Below, piece by piece: positions 44,348-52,082 of a stretch of 64,000 nt of DNA (position 1 is its first letter; each line of letters opens with the position of its first letter). Both the position numbers and the translations under genes were made by a program. The stretch is from positions 806,001 to 870,000 of the forward strand of contig NZ_AP024651.1 of the NCBI RefSeq assembly GCF_019977295.1, read 5' to 3'. Under the pieces are notes generated by a model, which ran no database searches, had not been told where the DNA came from, and saw nothing but the letters and a program-made list of their open reading frames with translations. This DNA is from Arthrobacter sp. StoSoilB20 (lineage in GTDB: Bacteria > Actinomycetota > Actinomycetes > Actinomycetales > Micrococcaceae).

Positions 44348-46330
44348 CTACTCGCCCGAGTTCTCCCGCGAGGTGATGCCGAACGGGGCTGACTTGAGCT
44401 CGGTGAAGTTTCCCACGCTGGCCCGGACCGTGCATTGGGGCGTGATCTGCAGGGCGGTGACGGTGAGCCCTGAGCTGTCCACTGCCAGCGCCCCTCCGCA
44501 GCCATCGGCGAACCGCACCCCCTGCTCACCACCGGTGACGGCTGCGAGCATTTGGGATGCCTTACCTGAGGCCGGGCTGACGTAGAGGGGATTGAGTTCA
44601 TCGGCACCGCCGGCCCACACAGGGACCAGTGTGATTTTCAGGGGGCTGGGCGTGACAACGCGTGCAGGGGTGCGGACCTCTACGCCCTTGAGTCGTTGCA
44701 CCGGGTACGCGGTGCCTTTGACTGCAGGATTTTGCGTGACAGCCGTGGTTGCGGCCGATCCGCGGCGAATCCAGGCATCCATTGCCTTCTGGTCAGCGGG
44801 TTGAACAGGTACCTTTGCGGTCAGTTGCACAGATCCTCCGGCCGGAATCTCCACCCCGGAGACCTTCCAGCCGCACTCAACATCGAGGCCGGTGATGGAA
44901 GCCTGGTTACGGCTCACAGTGCCGCCATCCCACGTCACAGCCGGGCAGGTTTCGCCATCGGCAAGACCTGGAATGACCTCCAGGAACTCACCGGACAACG
45001 GCGCTTTCTGCGCCGAGTAGGACACCGTCAAACGGACCTGACCGGACGAAGGCTCGTACGTGGCGCTTCGTGAAATGGTGAGGCCGGTCGGCAGGGCAGG
45101 GTCCTGCAACTGGGCCGACAACTGTTGTCCAGGCGGCGTGGGGGCCGGCTGCGTGCTGGTGGGGGATAGAAGGACGAAGCCCACCACCATAGCCACTATC
45201 AGGAAGATCGCGCCGACGCCCAGAAGCAACGCTTTGCGTGTCCGCCAGAACGGGGTCGCGTCCTTTTCCTTTGCCGGCTCCTCAGCCTGGGGACGGACTT
45301 CGCGGCGCGGCATGGGACGGGCAATAGTAGCGCTGCCTGCTTGTCCCAGGTCCGGGGCAACGACATCGACGCCGGCAGGTGGGGCAGCCGCGAACGCGGT
45401 GAGTTCGTCATCTGTGAAGGCGCCGCGGACGACGGTAGCCGGGCGCTCGACGTCGTCGAACTCTTCAGGCGCTGTCCCCCGCGGAAGAGCGGGCTTGCCC
45501 GCAAGTCCAGGCGCCAAGCGCCGAAGGTTCGAAGCCGCCTCACCCGCTGTTGGGCGTTGGTCGGGATCCTTGGACAACATCCGTTCGAGGACACCCCACA
45601 AGGCATCGTCGACGGGAATACGGGGTGGGCGCGATGAGACATGGCGGTAGGCCACGCTGAAGTCCGTGCCTGGACCTGCGAAGGGCGTGCGGCCGGCCAG
45701 GAGCTCGTAGAGCAGGACGCCCGTGGAATAGACATCTCCGGCGGGGCCGGACCGCCCTTGGCTGATGAGTTCGGGCGGCATGTACTGCGGAGTGCCGATC
45801 AGGCCGGTCGTTTGACGGATCTTCTCACCCACGACGTCGGAAATGCCGAAGTCGGAGACCCGCACGTCGCCGCTTTCAGACTCAGTCCACGGGCGGGCCA
45901 GGAGCACATTGTCCGGCTTGATATCCCGGTGTGTCACGCCGCGTGAGTGGGCAAAGGCGAGGGCATCGAAAATCTCGGCGGCCACTCTTGCGGCGTCCTC
46001 GGACGGCAAAGGTCCACTGTCTTTGACGACGTCTCGCAGCGAGCCACCCGCGATGTAGTCCATGACGATGGCCAGCCGTTCACCCTCCACCACCATGTCC
46101 CGTACGGTGACGATGCCGGAGTCCTGCAGACCAAGCAGGACGGACCGCTCGCGAACGAACCGTTCCACCAGGGAGGGGTCATCGGCATGTTCCGGCCGCA
46201 GCACTTTGGCTGCCAGGGTGCGGCCATCGGTGGACGTGACGGTCCAGACTTCACCAACAGCGCCGGAGCCCACGCGCTCGCCGAAGCGGTAGGACGCGCC
46301 CAGGGCCTGACCGGTTTGTGCCAATTGCAT
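44348..46330 (-). CDS. Ser/Thr protein kinase with membrane helix and outer domain
   Basis: The protein has 660 residues from MQLAQTGQALGASYRFGERVGSGAVGEVW. All kinase elements are present: Gly loop (about 18-29), Lys in LAAKVL (42), HRDIKPDN (134-141), DFG (160-162), and GTPQYMPPE as the P+1 loop. It is therefore likely active, unlike the EssB/YukC pseudokinases of Firmicutes T7SS. A linker leads to one membrane helix (LLLGVGAIFLIVAMVVGFVLLS, about 390-412) and a beta-rich outer domain with three conserved-looking Cys. It lies next to the EssC-like gene on the same strand. GGAG about 10 bases before ATG 46330 supports this start. Confidence 0.9.
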   Translation of the reverse strand: MQLAQTGQALGASYRFGERVGSGAVGEVWTVTSTDGRTLAAKVLRPEHADDPSLVERFVRERSVLLGLQDSGIVTVRDMVVEGERLAIVMDYIAGGSLRDVVKDSGPLPSEDAARVAAEIFDALAFAHSRGVTHRDIKPDNVLLARPWTESESGDVRVSDFGISDVVGEKIRQTTGLIGTPQYMPPELISQGRSGPAGDVYSTGVLLYELLAGRTPFAGPGTDFSVAYRHVSSRPPRIPVDDALWGVLERMLSKDPDQRPTAGEAASNLRRLAPGLAGKPALPRGTAPEEFDDVERPATVVRGAFTDDELTAFAAAPPAGVDVVAPDLGQAGSATIARPMPRREVRPQAEEPAKEKDATPFWRTRKALLLGVGAIFLIVAMVVGFVLLSPTSTQPAPTPPGQQLSAQLQDPALPTGLTISRSATYEPSSGQVRLTVSYSAQKAPLSGEFLEVIPGLADGETCPAVTWDGGTVSRNQASITGLDVECGWKVSGVEIPAGGSVQLTAKVPVQPADQKAMDAWIRRGSAATTAVTQNPAVKGTAYPVQRLKGVEVRTPARVVTPSPLKITLVPVWAGGADELNPLYVSPASGKASQMLAAVTGGEQGVRFADGCGGALAVDSSGLTVTALQITPQCTVRASVGNFTELKSAPFGITSRENSGE

Positions 46331-46391
46331 GTCCGTACTCTCCAAAGCTATCGATCTGATTCCCGAGGCCATCCTGTGGTCCCCTGCAAAG

Positions 46392-49300
46392 CTAGCTCCC
46401 GGGGCTCAAGGACTGGATGAGCGACATCTGCCCGCCGACGCCAAGGTAGCCTCGACCGGCGGTCAGCGCCACGGGTGCCTTCCGTGGAAGGGTGGCGCCC
46501 AGCAGTTCGCCGTCGTAGTTGACGTCGGGCTGGAGCACCACGCCCAAGCGCGATTTGCGGATGGACTTGGTCCAGTGGCTGTACAGCCCACGCAGGTCAG
46601 CAGCCCGTCCCGAGGCAACGATGCAGAGCCCCGGAGGCCCTGAAGCGATAATCCCCGCAATGGACTGATCGGCATCCTCGAAGCGTTCGGAGTCGTCGAC
46701 CAGCAGGAACACCGTACCCCTCTCGATCCGCAGGGAAGCCAGCAACGCAGGCACTTCGTCCGCGCCTACGGCTACCCGGTCCAGATCAGCGGTGGCCAAC
46801 GGGGATCGGCGGTCGCAAATGCCCCAGACCTGGGCCGGTCCCCGGGAAGTGGCTACGCCACGGACAGCCTCGGCCAAAGCAAGAAGCACGGTGGACTTCC
46901 CGGAACGGGCCGGGCCGGCAATGAGGGCATGCTCGCCCTCATAAATTTCCAGGAAGGCCGGTGAGAGGTCCGTTTCGCGGATGCCCACAGGGATGTGCCA
47001 CGGTTCGGTCTCCAGTTGCGGTTTCACGCCCAGATCCGCCATGGTGACGTTGGTGGGCAGGCTCCGGATTGCCGTGGTCTTGGCGGGCGAACCTGCCCAG
47101 TTTTGCCGGACACGGTCCACCGCGGCCTCCATCCCGATTGCGGGAGTAGCAACGTGCATCTGCAGGGAGGTCCGCGGATCCACGCAGCGTCCCGGGAGGG
47201 CAGCCGGGACGTGTTTCGCCCGCACCCCGAGCGACGAGTAGTCATAGGTATCGGCAAGCCGGAAGAGCCACTTCTGCAGTGTCACTTCGTTCATCACAGA
47301 AGGAACTGCTTTGGCCCGGGTGGTGGTCACGGCGAAGGAGAGCCCCAGCGCTGGTCCGTCGGCATAGGCCCGGTACAACAGGCCCAGGAGTTGCTGTCCT
47401 TCGAAGTCCTGGAATTCATCGCGCAGGGAGGCCAGGCCGTCAAGCAGGACCACAGTGCGCCGATGCGTACCCGGTGCTGCCCTGCGACTTTCCAACTCTG
47501 TGTTCAGGTGCCGCAGGAACCGTGCCTGTTGCTCCTTCGCGCCGGCACCGGTCCCCACATAGGCCATTGTGTGCGGCAGGCGTTTAAGCATCTCAAGATC
47601 ACCGGAACCCATGTCCAGGACCATGAGGTCCAAATCGGCCGGATCTGCGTCCTTCGCAAGGGTCAACGCGATGGTCGCCAAGGTGGTGCTCGTACCTGAG
47701 CCCGCCACGCCCATGAGCATCAGGTTGCCCACGGACAAGTCCCAGCCGGCGGGCGACTGGCGCTGCAGCTCAGGTTCGTCCAGCAAGGTCACCAGAACGG
47801 TGGACCCCTGCACGCTGCCGACTGTTGGATGGCTGGCTGTCACGGCGCCCTCCGGAGACTCATCCGTCAGGAATCCCTCCAGTTCCACCCGCTCGCCCAA
47901 CGCTTCCGGCCAGACCTGCCTCGGAGGGGCGTATCCGGCTTCAACATTGGCATCAACCACGGCGTCGATGAGCAGGTCGAGGTCGTTCTCGTCCATAGCA
48001 GCGGACCGGGCTACCGCAGGCGCGGGGGCCGGGACACCGAATTGCCGGATGTCGCGGACATCGACGGCGGGACCGCCGTCGAGCTGTGCCTGTCCGGTGA
48101 CCAGCGCGGTCTGGACGGGCGTGATGTCGTCCTGGCCGAGTTTCACGAAGGCACGGCCCATTTGGGCCCTGCCGATGGCCGAGGCAGCGGGAACGCCAAT
48201 CACATTGTTGGAGTCATCGCGGCTCTGGACGCGCAACGCTACCCGAAGGTTGGTATTGGCGAGGATGTCATCACTGACCACACCGGCCGGGCGCTGCGTA
48301 GCCAGGATCATGTGCACCCCCAAGGTGCGTCCGACGGCGCCGATGCTGACCAAGGCGGTCAGGACGTCCGGGAAATCCTTGGCCAGCATGGCGAACTCAT
48401 CCACCACCAGCAGCAGGCGTGGCATCGGCTCGGCCGGGTTGGTGGCCAGGTAGGCGTTGAGGTTGTCGATGCCCTCGCCTGCCTCCGCGAAAACCCGTTG
48501 GCGGCGCTCCATCTCTGCTTCAAGTGCGATCAGGGCCCGGTCGGCCAGCTGTTCGTCCAGGTTGGAGATGGTTCCGATAGTGTGCGGCAGACGCTCGCAG
48601 GCCTTGAAAGCGGCCCCGCCCTTGAAGTCCACCAAAATGAAGTTCAACCGGGTGGGATCGTTGCGGGCCGCGAGTCCGGCCACCAGGGACCGTAGGAACT
48701 CGGACTTTCCAGAGCCGGTGGTACCGCCCACCAAGCCGTGTGGACCGTCTTTGACCAGGTCCAGGGTGAGTGGCCCGTTTTCGCCGGTACCAATGGGGGT
48801 GGAAATCCCGGTGGGGGCCCGCCACAGCCTGCGAATGGTCGCGGCGTCGGGGCGCTCATAGCCAAGAAGGCCCGGCATCCGCACCAAAGCGGGCAGGGAT
48901 GCCCCTGGAACGCTGAGTTCAGGATCGTCGAAGTGTGCCAGTCGCGTGGCGCAGCGCAGGGCTTCCTCCTGGTCGAGGCCTGCCAGAATCACATCCTCCA
49001 CGCGAGTGAGGTCCTCAGGCTGCTCAACGGTCGCGGCAGCATCTGTGCCAACCCTGATGATGGTGGTGCAGGAGGCTGGCAACTGCTCCTCGGACGTCGC
49101 TATGACGATGCCCGCCACACGGGGTGGGCGTTGCTGGGGGTTGACGTTGCTGCCGGGCAGGGAACGTCCCATGCCGAGCAAGGCCCGTGCCGGGGCATCC
49201 CTGCCCTCTGTTAGTACGTCGGAATCGAGGACCACCATCAGTGCAGGAGTGGGCAATTCTTCCACTGAGTCCTTCAGCATGCGCAGCATGGCCAGGCTGG

Positions 49301-50681
49301 TCTCACGGTGCGCGGACATCCAGCGTTCACCCGTGCTGCTGCCGGTTTGGCGCGTGTGGGGGAGCCACGAGGCCCATTCCCATTCGTCGGCCCGTCCGGC
49401 GTCGCAGAAAACGCCGATTGTCAGATCTGCCGGACCAACATGCACGGCGGCTTGGGCCACCAGGGAACGGGCCAATGCGAGGGCGCCTTCCCGCGAGCCA
49501 ACGATGCCCACTACTCCGGCGTCGGTCAGGTCCACCAGTACGGGTGCCGCCAGGAGACGGGCTGCCGTGAGGGTTTCCTTGACCTTTTCGTCTGGGCGCG
49601 AGCCCGCAGCACGGTCCACCTCCGGCTTCCACGGCACATCGCCGGTGCCCGCATGCAGGGCCAGGAAGTCGTCCGATTCCGCACGCCGCTGCCACAGTGA
49701 CGTTGCCGGAAGCGCAGGCCGGCGAACTACTGTGGCGGGATCGGGGACCATCCTGTGCCGGCGGGCGGTTTCCACCTCGGCGGCAGTGCGGATCTGTTTC
49801 TCAAACTCCTTGAGCGCTCCGTCGAAGCGCTCGGCCTCTTCCTTCAAGCCACGGGCATGGCGGCGCTTTTGCTCGAACCACATGCCCACGGCCATCACCG
49901 GACTGAGCATGGCGAACATGGCGAACCGCATGTCACGGAGGATCATCACCATCGCAACCGCCATGACCAGCGGAGCCAGCACCGTGATGTAGCTGAACTT
50001 GTTGGCCGGGGGGACGTCCTTGCGGCTCGGCGGGACCAAAGGATCCCCGGCCGGTGCACGCCCTGGACGCGGTGGCCTGTTAAAGGGAGCAGTGGCTGCT
50101 GGCGTCAGGTTGTGCAGGCTGCCTGGCGCGGGAGCCGGGGTCTCGTCCAAGGCAGGGCGGAGGAGAAGGACCGTGCCGCCTGCCGTGATGGTGGCCGTTT
50201 GAGTGACCAGGACCCCGTCCTCGCCCACAGGTTCCCCGTTGACCAAAGTGCCATTGGTGGACCCGCCATCCACCACGCGGAGCCCCTCCTCTTCACGGCG
50301 AAGACGGAAGTGGTCCCATGAGGCACTTTCAGTGGGGAGGCTGAGATCGGCGTGGGGTGACCTGCCGATGAGCATGTCGCGGCCTTGCGGAACGTCCGCC
50401 ACGCCCCCAGTACGCTGACCGCCGGCCAGTGTGAGGCTCCAATCACTCACGCGGTGCGGCATTGCCCACGGTGCACGTGAGATGCGGCTGCCTTCCAGCA
50501 GAATCAGCTCGGACAGCGGTGTGGCCCCACGAACCTCTGTTTCATTGACGAACACAGGTTCCTCAGGGCCAACACGGGGTCCTCCGGCGGCTTCCACTAA
50601 GTCGGACAACGTGATGGCGGGCGCAGCGTGGGCAACCTCGCACTCGAAACGACGATCGTCCAGGTCGATCAGCACACGCAC
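46392..50681 (-). CDS. EssC/EccC-like T7SS ATPase with FHA domain
   Basis: The protein has 1429 residues. An N-terminal beta domain (1-75) is followed by an FHA domain (about 100-175: MLIGRSPHADLSL...VVDGGSTNGTLVNGEPV). Two membrane segments lie at about 231-248 and 251-268. Three FtsK/SpoIIIE ATPase domains follow: the first has GGTTGSGKSEFL and LLLVVDEFAML; the second has a degenerate Walker A GVAGSGTSTTL without the Lys; the third has GPARSGKSTVL and VFLLVDD. FHA-TM-TM-three ATPases is the layout of EssC (T7SSb). It would drive export of WXG100-type substrates. The FHA domain could bind phosphothreonine made by the adjacent kinase. Confidence 0.92.
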   Translation of the reverse strand: MRVLIDLDDRRFECEVAHAAPAITLSDLVEAAGGPRVGPEEPVFVNETEVRGATPLSELILLEGSRISRAPWAMPHRVSDWSLTLAGGQRTGGVADVPQGRDMLIGRSPHADLSLPTESASWDHFRLRREEEGLRVVDGGSTNGTLVNGEPVGEDGVLVTQTATITAGGTVLLLRPALDETPAPAPGSLHNLTPAATAPFNRPPRPGRAPAGDPLVPPSRKDVPPANKFSYITVLAPLVMAVAMVMILRDMRFAMFAMLSPVMAVGMWFEQKRRHARGLKEEAERFDGALKEFEKQIRTAAEVETARRHRMVPDPATVVRRPALPATSLWQRRAESDDFLALHAGTGDVPWKPEVDRAAGSRPDEKVKETLTAARLLAAPVLVDLTDAGVVGIVGSREGALALARSLVAQAAVHVGPADLTIGVFCDAGRADEWEWASWLPHTRQTGSSTGERWMSAHRETSLAMLRMLKDSVEELPTPALMVVLDSDVLTEGRDAPARALLGMGRSLPGSNVNPQQRPPRVAGIVIATSEEQLPASCTTIIRVGTDAAATVEQPEDLTRVEDVILAGLDQEEALRCATRLAHFDDPELSVPGASLPALVRMPGLLGYERPDAATIRRLWRAPTGISTPIGTGENGPLTLDLVKDGPHGLVGGTTGSGKSEFLRSLVAGLAARNDPTRLNFILVDFKGGAAFKACERLPHTIGTISNLDEQLADRALIALEAEMERRQRVFAEAGEGIDNLNAYLATNPAEPMPRLLLVVDEFAMLAKDFPDVLTALVSIGAVGRTLGVHMILATQRPAGVVSDDILANTNLRVALRVQSRDDSNNVIGVPAASAIGRAQMGRAFVKLGQDDITPVQTALVTGQAQLDGGPAVDVRDIRQFGVPAPAPAVARSAAMDENDLDLLIDAVVDANVEAGYAPPRQVWPEALGERVELEGFLTDESPEGAVTASHPTVGSVQGSTVLVTLLDEPELQRQSPAGWDLSVGNLMLMGVAGSGTSTTLATIALTLAKDADPADLDLMVLDMGSGDLEMLKRLPHTMAYVGTGAGAKEQQARFLRHLNTELESRRAAPGTHRRTVVLLDGLASLRDEFQDFEGQQLLGLLYRAYADGPALGLSFAVTTTRAKAVPSVMNEVTLQKWLFRLADTYDYSSLGVRAKHVPAALPGRCVDPRTSLQMHVATPAIGMEAAVDRVRQNWAGSPAKTTAIRSLPTNVTMADLGVKPQLETEPWHIPVGIRETDLSPAFLEIYEGEHALIAGPARSGKSTVLLALAEAVRGVATSRGPAQVWGICDRRSPLATADLDRVAVGADEVPALLASLRIERGTVFLLVDDSERFEDADQSIAGIIASGPPGLCIVASGRAADLRGLYSHWTKSIRKSRLGVVLQPDVNYDGELLGATLPRKAPVALTAGRGYLGVGGQMSLIQSLSPGS

Positions 50682-50738
50682 CGGGCGCTCCTCCTGTAGT
50701 GGAACTGTTCCCCTCAGGCGTGGGGACAGAAAGGGTTG

Positions 50739-52082
50739 TTAGGGGCTGGCAGGCGCCGGAACCCAGACGAGCCGTGGAGCGTTTTCGTCTGCCGGACGAA
50801 GACCGAGGTCCTGTGGGGACGCGAAGACGGGGATTGCATCAGCGGTCAGTGCCTGGGATTGCGAGAAGTCCAGTGTGGGTCCGGCGAGGCCTTCTCCAGG
50901 GCCGAGGGACAAGGTGCGCAGCGACGCTGCGACCTTTGACGGTTCTTTGCTCCCGGCCAATGCAGCTGCCCGAACCAAGGCCACCACGGCATCATGGCTT
51001 CGGGCGTCCGCGGCCCACGCATCCGCGGAGAAGGGGGTATCGACCGTCAGGTTCTTGACCTCCGGATTCCCTCCAGCCAATCTGATGCCGGAGAGGAACG
51101 CGGACATTCCCCGCCCTTGGGCATCCTGCTGGAGTGCGATTGCATCTCCGGTGGCCGGGGCAACGCTGACGAGTTGTCCTGAAGCGGTGCCGTCCAGCTC
51201 CGCGAGCGAGGATGCGAACGCGGGGGTGATGGCGCCGTCGGGAAGTACCAGCGGAACTGACACATCGCGGGACTGGAGGGCTTGGACCAGGCGGGCGAGG
51301 CGCTGCGGCGTTGCCGCCGACACCACAACAGCGTCAGCCGGGTTGGCTATCCGTATGCCTTCAGCATCTGCCGGCGCGTCCTTGGCCGGAGGACGGAGCT
51401 GGTCGCCTGTACGGATGGCTGCTTCCTGGGCAAGGTCGGCTACCTCAGTGAAACCCTCGAGCGCCAGGGTGTCAGCCACCGTCACGGACGCCGGGGCCTG
51501 ACCTCCGTCGCTGACCAACAGCACCCGGCTCTTGCCGGCAAGTGCGGTACTCAGGGCGGCCTGTACTGACGCTGCCGTGGGTCCGGTGGTCCACGTGGTC
51601 TGAGCGGGTTCGGAGGCTTCGGCGTAGGGCAGAATGACCGGGAGGTTGCGCTCCTCGGCCGCCTTCGCTGCGGCAAGGGCCTGAGGCCCGGTGCTTGCAA
51701 CAACGACTCCGGACACACCCTGCTCAGCAAGGGCGCCGACAGCTGCACGTGCGCCGTCTTCGGTGCCTTGGTCGTTCTGGGTGGGCAGGGTGACCTTTGC
51801 GCCGCTTTGGGCGAAGCGCTGCGCGGCCACCACGGCGCCCTGCGCTGCTCGGTTGTATTCGGTACCTGGCTCGCCGGACTGGCCGAACGTCATGACGACG
51901 CCGATCGAAAGGTCCGCTGGCAGGCCATCAGCCTTCAGTGCAACAGGAACGGTTGCGGCCACAGGATCGGGCCGGGGAGCTTCCGTAGGACGGTTCAGCG
52001 TCATCACCAGGACTGCCGCTGCAGCAATGACGACGGCGGCTCCCGCAGCAATCAGGGCGATGAGACGTGCGCGGGGGCTCAT
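50739..52082 (-). CDS. Membrane-anchored type-1 periplasmic-binding-like protein
   Basis: The protein has 447 residues. An N-terminal helix (LIALIAAGAAVVIAAAAVLVMTL, about 7-29) anchors it. The outer part follows a type-1 periplasmic binding fold, as in branched-chain amino acid binding proteins: ADLSIGVVMTFGQSGEPGTEYNRAAQGAVVAA, VTLPTQNDQGTEDGARAAVGALAEQGVSGVVVASTGPQA, and later DAVVVSAATPQRLARLVQAL. No ABC permease or ATPase genes are nearby. It overlaps the preceding coiled-coil gene by 4 bases (ATGA), so it belongs to the secretion operon. An accessory or sensing role is inferred. Confidence 0.75.
   Translation of the reverse strand: MSPRARLIALIAAGAAVVIAAAAVLVMTLNRPTEAPRPDPVAATVPVALKADGLPADLSIGVVMTFGQSGEPGTEYNRAAQGAVVAAQRFAQSGAKVTLPTQNDQGTEDGARAAVGALAEQGVSGVVVASTGPQALAAAKAAEERNLPVILPYAEASEPAQTTWTTGPTAASVQAALSTALAGKSRVLLVSDGGQAPASVTVADTLALEGFTEVADLAQEAAIRTGDQLRPPAKDAPADAEGIRIANPADAVVVSAATPQRLARLVQALQSRDVSVPLVLPDGAITPAFASSLAELDGTASGQLVSVAPATGDAIALQQDAQGRGMSAFLSGIRLAGGNPEVKNLTVDTPFSADAWAADARSHDAVVALVRAAALAGSKEPSKVAASLRTLSLGPGEGLAGPTLDFSQSQALTADAIPVFASPQDLGLRPADENAPRLVWVPAPASP

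Noticed and set aside
46392..50681. Chromosome-partitioning FtsK translocase
   Set aside because: The FHA domain, two membrane segments, three ATPase domains and WXG100 neighbour fit EssC/EccC; no gamma DNA-recognition domain is seen.
50739..52082. Branched-chain amino acid ABC transporter binding component
   Set aside because: No permease or ATPase genes accompany it, and it overlaps a secretion-locus gene.
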